From positions 1-64,000 of the forward strand of contig CAVVPS010000015.1 in the NCBI GenBank assembly GCA_963750195.1: a stretch of DNA of 64,000 nt, given 5' to 3'. Positions 27,437 to 38,130 of this stretch are shown here, one piece after another. The notes under the pieces are model-generated. The model ran no database searches, was not told the origin of the DNA, and saw only the letters and a list, made by a program, of their open reading frames with translations. The position numbers and the translations under genes were made by a program. The DNA comes from AP-15 sp963750195 (GTDB taxonomy: Bacteria > Pseudomonadota > Alphaproteobacteria > ATCC43930 > CGMCC-115725). Position 1 is the stretch's first letter; the number at the start of each line of letters is the position of its first letter.

Positions 27437-27518
27437 TCAGACAATGTGCAGGGATCTGCGTAGCATAATACACGAATATATCGCGGCATCGACGGCATGA
27501 AGCCCAGCCTTTGGACAG

Positions 27519-29817
27519 CTAATCTGCGGTGAATATCAGAACGCCGAGCGGCGGCAGCCGCAGACGGATCGCGTGCTGGTGGCCGTGCATCGGACGCGGC
27601 TCAGAGTGAACTTCACCGGCGTTGCCGACGCCGCTGCCGCCATAGTCGAGAGCGTCGGTGTTGATGCGCTCGAGGTAGCGGCCGGGGCGGGGAACCCCGA
27701 TCCAATAATCTTCGCGCGGCACCGGCGTAAAATTGCACACAACGACGGCAAGCTCGAGTGGACCGCGGCCGCGCCGTTGAAACGACACGACGCTCTCAGC
27801 CGCATTGGCGACATCAATCCATGCGAAACCGTCGGGGTCGCAGTCGAACCGGTGCAATGCCGGCGTGCCGCAGTAGAGATGGTTCAAATCGGCCACCAGC
27901 CGGCGCACCCCTTCGTGCGGCGGCTCGCCCAGCAGCTGCCAATCGAGACCGATATCGTGGTTCCACTCGCGCTGCTGCGCGAACTCGTTACCCATGAACA
28001 GCAGCTTTTTGCCGGGATGGGTCCACATAAAGGCGAAATAGGCGCGCAGGTTCGCAAAACGCTGCCATTGGTCGCCGGCCATCTTGCTGATCAGCGACCC
28101 CTTTCCGTGGACGACCTCATCGTGGCTGAGCGGCAGAATGAAGTTTTCGTGATAAGCGTAAAGCAAGCCAAAGCTCAGGTCGTTATGACTGTATTTTCGG
28201 TAAATCGGATCGGTTGCCATGTAGTGCAGCGTATCGTGCATCCAGCCGAGGTTCCATTTGTAACCGAAGCCGAGCCCGCCGACATAAGTCGGGCGCGACA
28301 CCATCGGCCAAGCGGTCAATTCCTCGGCGACCGAGGTGGCTCCGCTCGAACTCGCCGAAGACAAGCTCGTTGACCCGCCGCAAAAACGCAATCGCCTCGA
28401 GGTTCTCCCGTCCCCCAAAAGCATTCGGGATCCATTCGCCCGGCGGCCGGCTGTAATCGCGATACAGCATCGAGGCAACCGCATCGACCCGGATGCCGTC
28501 GATGTGAAATTCGCGCAACCAATACAATGCACTCGACAGCAGAAAATTTGCGACCTCGCGGCGGCCGAAATTGTAGATCAGCGTGTTCCAGTCGCGGTGG
28601 AAGCCCTGACGCGGGTCGGCGTGCTCGTAGAGCGCGGTACCGTCAAACCGTCCGAGCCCATGCGGGTCGGTCGGAAAATGGCCGGGGACCCAATCGAGCA
28701 GCAGACCCAGCCCGGCGCCGTGACAGGCATCGACCAGGGCTCGGAAATCGTCGGGGGCGCCATAGCGGCTGGTCGGTGCGAATAACGAAACCGGCTGATA
28801 TCCCCAAGATCCGTCGAATGGATACTCCATGATCGGCATGATCTCGATATGGGTAAATCCCATCTCGACAACATAAGGAACGAGCTGTTCGGCAAGCTCG
28901 CGATAGCTCAGATAGCGCCCCTGCTCAGCGAGGTTGCGGCGCCATGAGCCGAGATGAACTTCATAGACCGAGATCGGGGATTCTCGATCATTGCTGCGCC
29001 AGCGATCCGCCATCCAGGCGCCGTCGTGCCAGACATGGCGCGTCGGGTCGGCGACGACAGACGCAGTCCCCGGCGGCTTCTCGGCTCGCTCGGCTTGGGG
29101 ATCCGCCTTTAGCGGCAGGAGCTGCCCGTCCGGCCCGCGTATCTGGTATTTGTAGAGGTGACCCGGCCGTAGCCCAGGCACGAATAGTTCCCAGTAGCCG
29201 CTGGACCCACGGCGCCGCATCGCCATCCGGCGACCGTCCCAGGCGTTGAAATCGCCAACGACACTGACCGCTTGAGCATTGGGCGCCCACACGGCAAACG
29301 CAATGCCCTCCACGCCTTCATGGACGATAGGATGCGCGCCGAGTTTTTGGTAGCTCGCCAGATGGTTGCCTTCGGCGAGCAAGTAGATGTCGAGCTCACC
29401 CAACACCGGAGGGAAACGGTAGATATCGTCGAATTCGCGAGCGACGCCGCCGCTCGACACCTGCAACCGATAGCGAAACGGCTCCGGCCGGCCAGGGATC
29501 TCGGCAACGAAGAAGCCTTCGCGATCGACCCGCTCCCCGTCGGCTGCGATTTGCCCGGTCGCGCTGTCGACGACCGACATCTTTTCTGCGGCCGGCAATA
29601 TTGCCCGCACACATATCCCAGCGGGGATCTTGTGCATCCCGAGGAACGCAAACGGGTCTCCGTGTCGCGCCTCGACGATCGCCGCTATCTCGGGGTCGCG
29701 CTCAACCCGGTTTGGCTGGTCCGCGGCCGGCCCGACCCGGTCAAGGTCGACCGGAACAGCCCCGCCGACATTTCGGCGCTTCGCCTCGGCGCCGACCGGA
29801 TCATCGCGCTTCGCCAC
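27519..29817 (-). CDS. glgB: 1,4-alpha-glucan branching enzyme (GlgB), broken by one +1 shift
   Basis: Introduces alpha-1,6 branches into glucan. Visible parts are two N-terminal CBM48-type domains (GDPFAFLGMHKIPAGICVRA; FAVWAPNAQAVSVVGDFNAW), the barrel with EIMPIMEYPFDGSWGYQ, nucleophile GIRVDAVASMLYRDY and, after the break, VAEELTAWPMVSRPTYVGG with the catalytic glutamate and LPLSHDEVVHGKGSL. The frame shifts near 28340; deleting one base in GAGCGGAGCCACC gives FGEFERATSVAEELTAW. Repaired length is about 765 residues, normal with the extra N-terminal module. It overlaps the TreS-Mak stop by 17 bases. Confidence 0.92.
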
Positions 29818-32800
29818 CGGCCCCCGCTTTTGCTTTGTTCAAGATGCCAAGGATGCCTTCAAGCGGGATATCGACCCATAACGGCCTGTTGGCCAGCTCG
29901 TAGGACACCTCGTAGACAGCCTTTTCGAGCACAAAGAATGTCGTCATCGCGCGAGCCTGCTTCTTGCTCGCCGGATAAGCGGCGCAACCGCGCATCGTCT
30001 TACGGTAGGCGGCGCGAAACCCGTCTACCGCGCGTTGGCGCCAGGCTTCGGCGAGCTGCACCATTCGCGGCTCCGCGGCGGCACGGGTCGCGGCTAGATG
30101 GCGCACAGCGGCGACCGCGGCGTAGTCAAAGGAGCGTATCATGCCGGCCACATCGCGCAGCGGCGAGCTCTTGCTGCGACGCGCTGAAAGCGGCCGTGAA
30201 GGTTCGCCCTCGAAATCGACGATGAAGAAGTCGTTCTGCACGACGATCACCTGCCCGAGGTGGTAATCGCCGTGAAAGCGCGTCTTCTGCGCCGCGACCT
30301 CCTCGGGGAGCAAGCCGCGGATATGACTTAGCAGCAGGTCACGCAGGCTCAGGAGACGCTCGGCGCCCTCTCGCGCCCGATCGGGCAAGCGCGGCAGCTC
30401 GCGCTCGAGTTTTGCCAGCATCGCGACGGCCTCAGCGTCGAGCGCTTGCTGCCACTGGGCGATGTCGTCCCGCGTAATCGGCTCAGGCGCGAAACCAGGG
30501 TCGTCGCCCGCGTGCTCGGCCAAGGCGCGGTGCATCTCGGCGGTGCGGATGCCGATCTGGCGCGCCAAGGTCAGAAAGAAGTGATCGGGGTCGGGCAGGT
30601 CGGACGACCGTTGGCCGGTCGAGATCAGCGAGTCGTCGAGGTACCGGGTAAGGTAGTTTAGCGCCTGCGTCCAGCCATCGCCCTGATTGCGGACAAAGCC
30701 GAACAGCACGCCAACGGCCATGGTCTGCGGCCTGGTCTCGCCGTCGAGCGCCAGCTCGATCGTCGCCAGCGGCGGCGGTGTATTGGCGAACCCGGCGCGC
30801 TCGACCAGAAACCGCGACATTTCTATTTCCGGGTGCGGGCCGGGTTCGAAGTCGGCGGTAGAGCTTGAGCATTCCATATTCGTCGAAGAACACCGAACTG
30901 TTCGATTGCTCGACACTACCGCGGCGAACCGTCAGCCGCTGCGGTGCGGCCGCCCGCTGGTAGCTCCGGGTCTTGGCGCAGCGGATCTCGCCACGGTCGA
31001 GTCGCAGTCGGCTTTCGCCGGCGATCGCATCCATCATTGCCAACGCGAAACCGTCCTGCGACAGGGCATCGACCAGGGCGCCCTCACGGCGGAACTGGCG
31101 CAATTCGGCGAGCGTAACCGGTACGAGCCCTTGGCGCGGCTCGCTCTCGGCCGGCGACCAGATCGCAGCTACCGGCAGGAAATAGTGCTGTTGCTCCCCC
31201 TCACCGAACGCCGTCTCGACTACGGTCGCCAAAAAGCTTTCCGATCCCGCTCCGTCTTCCGCTGGGCGCGTGATCTCGCCGTGAGCTTCGACCGATACCT
31301 TTCGGATGCGCCGGTCTTTAGCCGCAAACCAGCGCTGACGCGCTAGAAACGCCGGCATTATTTCGCTTTCGAGTTGCACCAGATTGTGCTGGCGGAACAA
31401 GTCGGCCCAGCCCTGTGGCATTACAAGGGTGACAAATTCGGGCGGTGAGGATTGCAAATTCCCGGTCTCCTGCGCGCTCGACAGCAGCTCGAACCAGAAG
31501 AAACTATGTGCTTGGAGGGTCAGCAGATATGTGAGGTCGCCGATGGTCGGGAAGACGCTGCGCCCGAGCAATTCGACGGGCTGCCGGCCGCGAAATTCCG
31601 CGAGGTCGAGCTCGACTGCTTGAGGCGAACGCGACAGGTTGGCGACGCACAGGATGACCTCGTCGTCCAGGCTGCGCAGGTAGGCGATGACCTTTCGGTT
31701 CGAGGGGTAGAGAAAGCGCAATGTGCCGCGGCCGAAAGCGCTGCGCGATCGCCGTGCGGCGATCAGCCTCTTCATCCAGTTTAGCAACGAAGACGGCGAG
31801 CGGCTCTGCGCCTCGACATTGACCGCCTCGAAGCCGTAAACCGAATCCATGATCGGCGGCAGATAGAGGCTGGCGGGGTCGGCCCGGGAAAACCCGCCAT
31901 TGCGGTCGAACGACCACTGCATCGGCGTGCGCACACCGTCGCGGTCACGCAGAAAGACATTGTCGCCCATGCCGATCTCGTCGCCGTAATAAAATACCGG
32001 AGTGCCCGGCATCGAGATCAACAGCGCGTTCAATAATTCGATCCTGCGGCGGTCATTCTCCATTAACGGCGCCAAACGCCGCCGGATCCCGAGATTGATC
32101 CGGGCGCGCCGATCCGCCGCATAATGGTTCCACAAATAATCGCGCTCTCGATCGGTGACCATCTCCAAGGTCAACTCGTCGTGATTGCGCAAAAAAACCG
32201 CCCATTGGCACGATTCCGGGATGTCCGGGGTCTGGCGCATGATGTCGGTGATCGGATGGCGGTCCTCGGTCGAGACCGCCATGTAGATTCGCGGCATCAG
32301 CGGAAAATGGAACGCCATGTGACATTCGTCGCCAGCGCCGAAATATGGCAGCACGTCCTCTGGCCATTGATTGGCCTCGGCGAGCAGCATGTGATCGCCA
32401 TGGTGTTGGTCCAGTTCGCGCCGCAACCGCCGCAGGATCTCGTGGGTCTCGGGCAGGTTCTCGTTGATCGTGCCCTCGCGCTCGATCAGATAGGGTACCG
32501 CGTCGAGCCGCAACCCGTCGACGCCGAGATCGAGCCAGAAGCGCATCACGTCGGCAACCGCGCGAAATACGCGCGGATTGTCGAAATTGAGGTCAGGCTG
32601 ATGCGAATAGAACCGGTGCCAGTAATAGGCCTGGGCGATCGGGTCCCACGCCCAATTCGATTTTTCGGCGTCGACAAAGATGACGCGGGTTTCGGCGAAC
32701 TTCTGGTCGGTATCGCTCCAGAGATAAAAGTCGCGCAGGTGCGAACCCCGCTTCGCCTGGCGCGCGCGCTGGAACCAGGGATGCTGGTCCGAGGTGTGAT

Positions 32801-33170
32801 TAACAACTAGCTCGGTGATAACCCGCAGATTGCGGCGATGCGCCTCTCGGACGAAGGCTTTGAAATCGCCCATCCGGCCATAGGACGGGTTGATGTTCTT
32901 GTAGTCGGAAATGTCGTAGCCGTCGTCGCGCAGCGGCGAGGGGTAGAACGGCAACAGCCACAATGCGGTGACGCCGAGGTCCTGCAGATAATCGAGCTTT
33001 CGGCAGAGCCCTTGGAAATCGCCGATGCCATCGTCGTTGGCGTCGAAGAAGGCCTTGACGTGTAGCTGATAGATGATCGCGTCCTTGTACCACAGCGGGT
33101 CCGAGATCGCGGGTCGCGCCAGCGCGCGGCTCAGCGGCAGCGCGGCTGCGGCGTCGTCGGGTGGGCTCAT
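29801..33170 (-). CDS. treS: Trehalose synthase-maltokinase fusion (TreS-Mak), broken by one +1 shift
   Basis: The N-terminal half (to about residue 560) is TreS, which interconverts trehalose and maltose: LWYKDAIIYQLHVKAF, nucleophile GLRLDAVPYLIEREGT, acid LLAEANQWPEDV and FLRNHDELTLEM. The C-terminal half is maltokinase: the cap segment FLARQRWFAAKDRRI, then HGDYHLGQVIVV and VDFEGEPSRPL. The two activities make maltose 1-phosphate. The ATG at 33170 (MSPPDDAAAA) overlaps the GlgE stop by 4 bases. The frame shifts near 30868; deleting one T in GACTTCGAACCC gives YRRLEPGPHPEIEMSRFL. Repaired length about 1120 residues. Confidence 0.93.
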
Positions 33171-36100
33171 TCGGGCTCGGTGCGCAGTAGGCGAAAGATC
33201 AGTGCGGGGTTGGTCTCGGGATCGAGGCGAAACCGCTGGCGGGCGCCGCGGCAAGTCGCAACGGATCGGGTAAACGCCTCCTCGAGCGCGAACGCTTGAT
33301 CCGCGTTCAGCCCGAGTTCCTCCAGCGGCAATTCGACATCGGCCTCACGGGTTTGATGCGGATCGAGATTGACGACAACGATCACGGCGGTGCTCGAGTC
33401 GTTGGACGCCTTCATGTAGGCCAGCACTTGGGGGTCGGCGCAGCTCAGAAACCGCAAGTTCAGGAACTCGTGCAGTGCCGAATTGGCATGTCTGAAACGG
33501 TTGAGGGTTCTGATATCATCCTTGATATTGGCGGGCCGATCCCAGTCCCAGACCTTGTACTCGTATTTCTCGGAATTCAGATATTCTTCGCGGCCGGGAA
33601 TCGCCGTGTTCTCGCATAATTCAAAGCCATTATAGATCCCGTAGGCGGGTGACAATGTCGCCGCCAGCGCCAGGCGGATCCGAAACGCCGGCCTGCCGCC
33701 GTCTTGCAAAAAAACCGGGAGGATATCGGGCGTGTTGGTGAAAAAGTTCGGGCGGAAATATTCCTTAGCCGGAAATGCCGTCAGTTCGGTCAGATATTCA
33801 ATGAGTTCGGCCTTGGTGTTGCGCCAGGTGAAATATGTATAGGACTGGTTGAACCCGGCCTTAGCCAACGCCCGCATCATTTTGGGCCGGGTGAACGCTT
33901 CGGCCAAAAAGATTGCCTCGGGACAGCGGAGCTTCACTTCGCGGATCAGCCACTCCCAGAACGGCAACGGCTTGGTGTGCGGGTTGTCGACGCGAAAGAT
34001 GCGCACCCCCTCGCCGATCCAGAACAGGACAGTGTCGCGCAGCTCCGCCCACAGGCTCTCACGATCGGGATTGTCGAAATCGACGTTGACGATGTCTTCG
34101 TATTTTTTCGGGGGATTCTCAGCGTATTTGATCGTGCCGTCGGGGCGAAAGCGAAACCATTGGGGATGTTCGCGCACCCACGGGTGATCGGGAGCGCATT
34201 GGATCGCGAAGTCGAGCGCCACCTCGATCCCGTGCGCCGCCGCGGCCCGCACGAAACGGCGGAAATCGGCGAGCGTGCCGAGACCGGGCTCGATCGCGCG
34301 ATGCCCGCCCTCTTCCGAACCGATCGCATACGGGCTGCCCGGATCGCCGGGTTGCGCCACGGCGGTATTGTCCCTGCCTTTGCGATTCACCCGGCCGATG
34401 GGATGGATCGGCACGAGATAGACCACGTCGAACCCGAGCGCCGCGATCTCCGGCAGCCGCGCAATACAATCGTCGAAGCTGGCGCTCTTGCCGGGCTCGC
34501 GACCCTGGCTGCGTGGAAACATCTCGTACCAGGCGGCAAAGCGCGCCGCCGCACGGTCGACCACGATCTCGAGCTCTCGCGGATACCGCATAACGCCTTC
34601 GCGCGGCGCGGCGCGCGCCATCACGTCGCGGCTTGTCGAGGACAACAATAGCGCGGCCTGGCGGGCGGTACCGTCGCCCTCAAAATCGCGCAGCAACTGG
34701 CGGATTTTGGACGCGTCGCCGGCTTCGGCCTCCGACAGCGCCGCCTCGACGATCGCCCGGCCCTCCTCGAGCTCGAGGGCGACGTCCTGACCGGCTTCAC
34801 GTTTTTTCTCGAATTCTTCGCGCCAACTCTCGAAGCGGTCGGTCCAAGCTTCGATCGTGTAATGCCACACCCCGACCCGATCGAGATCAAAGCGCCCGAC
34901 CCAGCGGTCGTTGTCGAAAAAGGTCAGCGGCGTTTCGCACCACGGACCATCCTCGTGGCGGTATTTGACGATGGCGCATAGCTTGTCGTGCCCGTCGCGA
35001 AACAAATCGGCCCAAACTTCGAAGGTATCGCCCACGATCCTTTTGACCGGATAGCGGCCACAATCAAGTTCCGGATACACATCCTCGATTGTGATCCTTG
35101 CTTCCGGCCGCCACAGCGAATGCATACCGGCCGCGTGCCGGGTTTCCACGCTGTCCGCACGCAACACCCGCACCCCGAGCGGCTCGACCATCAGCCCAGT
35201 CGGGGGCAAACGGGTTTCAGACGCTTCAGCAACGACATCCGGCGCTATCGGGAGTGAGCGGCGAGACGCCCGATTGACCACGATAAAGGCACGGTCCCCG
35301 CCGCTTTCGGTCCGGCGCTCCAACACCGTCAGATCGTCGTAAGCGCCGCGCAGCTGCCGTTGCGGACCCTCCTCGTTCAAGGCCGGAATCGCCCGCTTCA
35401 TCGCATTGACTCCGGCGATGAATTCGCTGAGATCAAAGCGCTTGGACTCAACCGTCCTGGCCTGATCCGTCACCACCTCGAGCCGCCGCGCCCAGCCGTA
35501 TTCGAACCCCATCGGCATTAGTACGCCGGTCGAATACGCCGCGGTAAAGGCATAAGCTTGGCGATAACGTGGTTCGATCTCGCTTTCTGGAATACCCGCG
35601 GAGCGCAAATCACTCACCAACCGCTCGGTATCGTGGCTCTCGGGAAAGCCGATCGACGGTGCGATATGGCGAAATGCTTCATACTGCTCGAGCAGCCACG
35701 GGCTTTTGAAATCCCACCACTTGACGCTGTTGTAAAGGTAGTCGAACCCGGCCCCGGCCAGCGCCAGCACCGCTTCCTTCGGCGCCCCTACGGTTTCGGC
35801 GCAAAACACCACGTCCGGCGCTGCCGCCTTGGCGACGCTGGTCAGGCCGCGCCACACCTCGGCCGGCACCTTATAGGCCGCATCGCAACGAAAGCCGGTA
35901 AAGCCTAGTCGCAGATAGTGGCGCACCAGATCCTGGAAATAGGCCACGATCTGGCCGCGCTGCGGCGCGCGGTAATCGAGTTCGGCGAGATCGCCCCAGA
36001 CAGTCTTGCGCGTCGGGTCGGCGGGGTCGGTCGCGTAAGGAGAGACGATTTCACCCTTGACGTCGTGGGCGAACCAGCCGGGATGGGCGGTGACCAGCTC

Positions 36101-36487
36101 GCTGTCTTTCGAGGTGTGATTTATGACGAGATCCATGATCACGCGCAGCCCTTGTGCGCGCGCTTTCTTGGTGAAGTCGCCCAGCAACACATCGTCGTCG
36201 GCTGGTTCATCCCCGCGAAAACGCGGGTTCAGCCGGTAATAGTCCTTGACGGCGTAGAGGCTGCCGGAGAACCCCGGATAGTGAAACGGGTTGACGTAAA
36301 CCGCGTTGAATCCCATCGCCGCGATCCGCGGCAGATGCTCCTGCCACTGCCGCACCGTGCCCGCCAGCGTCGGAAAGAGGTTGTAGATGCGCAGGCCTTC
36401 ACGCCGCGGACCGGTCCCGTCTTCGTGCAGGCTCGAGGTCGCGATCATCCGACACCAGATGTGAACCAGCGTTGGTTCGCGCAACAT
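33167..36487 (-). CDS. glgE: GH13 domain fused to maltose-1-phosphate maltosyltransferase (GlgE)
   Basis: 1106 residues, against about 660-700 for ordinary GlgE. The C-terminal part, from about residue 445, is GlgE: VYPELDCGRYPVKRIVGDTFEVWA, YEMFPRSQG, nucleophile GVRIFRVDNPHTKPLPFWEW and acid IFLAEAFTRPKMM. It adds maltose from maltose 1-phosphate to alpha-1,4-glucan. The first 430 residues are a separate GH13 barrel (RIYNLFPTLAGTVRQW, AVYVNPFHYPG) with its own catalytic set: GFRCDAAYK, VFCAETVGAP and FPESHDTERL. Its substrate is unknown. The start at 36487 is uncertain; ATG 36448 would trim 13 residues. Confidence 0.92.
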   Translation of the reverse strand: MLREPTLVHIWCRMIATSSLHEDGTGPRREGLRIYNLFPTLAGTVRQWQEHLPRIAAMGFNAVYVNPFHYPGFSGSLYAVKDYYRLNPRFRGDEPADDDVLLGDFTKKARAQGLRVIMDLVINHTSKDSELVTAHPGWFAHDVKGEIVSPYATDPADPTRKTVWGDLAELDYRAPQRGQIVAYFQDLVRHYLRLGFTGFRCDAAYKVPAEVWRGLTSVAKAAAPDVVFCAETVGAPKEAVLALAGAGFDYLYNSVKWWDFKSPWLLEQYEAFRHIAPSIGFPESHDTERLVSDLRSAGIPESEIEPRYRQAYAFTAAYSTGVLMPMGFEYGWARRLEVVTDQARTVESKRFDLSEFIAGVNAMKRAIPALNEEGPQRQLRGAYDDLTVLERRTESGGDRAFIVVNRASRRSLPIAPDVVAEASETRLPPTGLMVEPLGVRVLRADSVETRHAAGMHSLWRPEARITIEDVYPELDCGRYPVKRIVGDTFEVWADLFRDGHDKLCAIVKYRHEDGPWCETPLTFFDNDRWVGRFDLDRVGVWHYTIEAWTDRFESWREEFEKKREAGQDVALELEEGRAIVEAALSEAEAGDASKIRQLLRDFEGDGTARQAALLLSSTSRDVMARAAPREGVMRYPRELEIVVDRAAARFAAWYEMFPRSQGREPGKSASFDDCIARLPEIAALGFDVVYLVPIHPIGRVNRKGRDNTAVAQPGDPGSPYAIGSEEGGHRAIEPGLGTLADFRRFVRAAAAHGIEVALDFAIQCAPDHPWVREHPQWFRFRPDGTIKYAENPPKKYEDIVNVDFDNPDRESLWAELRDTVLFWIGEGVRIFRVDNPHTKPLPFWEWLIREVKLRCPEAIFLAEAFTRPKMMRALAKAGFNQSYTYFTWRNTKAELIEYLTELTAFPAKEYFRPNFFTNTPDILPVFLQDGGRPAFRIRLALAATLSPAYGIYNGFELCENTAIPGREEYLNSEKYEYKVWDWDRPANIKDDIRTLNRFRHANSALHEFLNLRFLSCADPQVLAYMKASNDSSTAVIVVVNLDPHQTREADVELPLEELGLNADQAFALEEAFTRSVATCRGARQRFRLDPETNPALIFRLLRTEPE

Positions 36488-36558
36488 ATCATCGCCGGCA
36501 AAGGTTCCCGCGCACCTTCGCTCCGGTCACGCCGCGGCCCCACCACCGGCATGGGCGA

Positions 36559-37368
36559 TCAGGCCTCGACCTGGTCGATAATGGCGCCGGTCGGGCCGAA
36601 ACAGGCGGCGATCAAGCGGCCATCGTGCCCGGCGCCGCCATCGAGCGATACCGCAAATTCGCGTTCGACAAAGCCGCGCCGCTGGCGGTCGATGCCTCTG
36701 ACAACGCGCCCAAACTCCTCGAACCGGGCAGTCATATCGAGAATATCCTCGCGCCCCCACCAGAAGGCATCGCCCTGCGCGGTAAGCTTGCGGGTCCGGT
36801 CGATCGCGGCATGGACGAAGAGCAGGCCACGATCTTCGGTGAAGGCGGCGTGGCGCAGCGCCGAAAGCAGATTGATATGGCCCGGGGTTGCGTTCATCGC
36901 GCTGCGCAGCGCTCCGGTCCACCGAGTAATCGTGCGCGGGCCGTCACGGGTGGCGGCAAAACCCTGCTGCAAATCGCCGCCATAGGCGCGCACCGTCGCC
37001 CCGATGCCGGCCTTGACCATCCACGTCAACACCTCGCCGGGGTTGGGAGCAAATTGGAGCTCCAGCAGCTTTTGCCACATCTCCTCCTGCGTCCCACGCA
37101 GAAAGACCACATTACAGGCAAAGCCGCGCTGGCGCCCGAGAACCCGCCGGCGAAAATCGAGCAACTCATCGAGCGTGGCGCGCACCGCCTCGCCATGACC
37201 GAGATAATTGCCGAGATAAACGACCTGATCGCCCTCGCGAAAGCGCTCGCTGATCAAATCATGCAAGCGCACGAGGCGCTGTGCCTCGGCATGGATGGCG
37301 GCGATGGCCCACACCCGCCGGGCAGCTCGCAGGCGTCCAAAGATCTGCGGCCGCCGCGGCCCGTTCAC
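36559..37368 (-). CDS. Metallophosphoesterase-like protein with degenerate active site
   Basis: A 269-residue protein with the layout of a PPP-type serine/threonine phosphatase or ApaH-like enzyme, but with altered metal ligands. Where the family has GDxHG it has AAIHAE (residues 23-28). Where it has GDYVDRG it has GNYLGHG (53-59), and where it has GNHE it has GTQE (92-95). The later FVHAAID corresponds to the usual FVHAG(I/L). Most metal-binding aspartates and the asparagine are gone, so catalysis is doubtful. It lies 71 bp upstream of the GH13-GlgE gene and 38 bp after carD on the same strand, so a regulatory or sugar-phosphate-sensing role is possible. Confidence 0.6.
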   Translation of the reverse strand: MNGPRRPQIFGRLRAARRVWAIAAIHAEAQRLVRLHDLISERFREGDQVVYLGNYLGHGEAVRATLDELLDFRRRVLGRQRGFACNVVFLRGTQEEMWQKLLELQFAPNPGEVLTWMVKAGIGATVRAYGGDLQQGFAATRDGPRTITRWTGALRSAMNATPGHINLLSALRHAAFTEDRGLLFVHAAIDRTRKLTAQGDAFWWGREDILDMTARFEEFGRVVRGIDRQRRGFVEREFAVSLDGGAGHDGRLIAACFGPTGAIIDQVEA

Positions 37369-37406
37369 GCCGCGCTGCGCCCCGCTGGCGGGCGCCGCGG
37401 CTGTGC

Positions 37407-37904
37407 TTAGGCGGTCAGCAATTGCTCGACCCGCTGGGTAGCGGTCGTCTCGTCGATGCGTTCGACAGCGGCGAACTCGCGCACGAAGCGGTCGAGCGCT
37501 GCCTGGTAAATCTGCCGCTCGCTATAGGACTGCTCGGGCTGGCCGACATTGCGATAGAGGTCGCGAACCACCTCGGCGATCGAGCCCGGATCGCCGGAGG
37601 CGATCTTGGCCTGGTATTCCTGGGCGCGCCGGCTCCACATCGTGCGCTTGGCCCGGGAACGGCCCCGCAGTTTGGCGAGCGCGGCGTCCATCTCCTTGCG
37701 GCTCGACAATTTCCGCAAGCCCGAGGCTTTGGCCTTGGCTAGCGGCACCCGCAACGTCATTCTGTCCTTGTCAAACGCCACCACGAACACGCTGAGCGAG
37801 GACCCCGCGATCTCTTGTGTCTCGATGCCGGTGATTTTGCCCACGCCATGGGTCGGATACACGACGAGGTCACCCGTAGAGAATAGAGGCTTTTCCAACG
37901 TCAT
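37407..37904 (-). CDS. carD: CarD-family transcriptional regulator
   Basis: A 165-residue CarD/CdnL protein that binds RNA polymerase beta and stabilises open promoter complexes. The N-terminal RNA-polymerase-interacting Tudor-like domain is clear (FSTGDLVVYPTHGVGKITGIE), followed by VPLAKAKASGLRKLSS and a helical DNA-binding half with RRAQEYQAKIASGDPGSIAEVVRDLYRN. Close adjacency to a 7Fe ferredoxin gene is a known alphaproteobacterial arrangement. It precedes the trehalose/glucan genes on the same strand; a shared transcript is possible but not shown. Confidence 0.95.
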   Translation of the reverse strand: MTLEKPLFSTGDLVVYPTHGVGKITGIETQEIAGSSLSVFVVAFDKDRMTLRVPLAKAKASGLRKLSSRKEMDAALAKLRGRSRAKRTMWSRRAQEYQAKIASGDPGSIAEVVRDLYRNVGQPEQSYSERQIYQAALDRFVREFAAVERIDETTATQRVEQLLTA

Positions 37905-38130
37905 GTCCGTCTCTCACAATCGACCCGAGAGGTAATGCCGGGACGCTTCGGCCGTCGCCGCACCGCGGGGACGGCAGCCGCCACAACTCGACGAAGAGCG
38001 CGGAACCGGAGGGGAACGCGTTAATCGCACCGCAGTTAGAATACCATGAAAAGCCGGTCGAATGCCAGCGGGTCACGCATGCCCGCAGTGCAAATCATGC
38101 GACTCCCGGCCTTCTCCCGCATCGCACTCG
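37905..38130. other. carD leader region
   Basis: A gap between fdxA (ends 38131) and carD (starts 37904). No gene supported. It should contain the carD promoter; I see no convincing -35/-10 pair or terminator. Confidence 0.4.
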
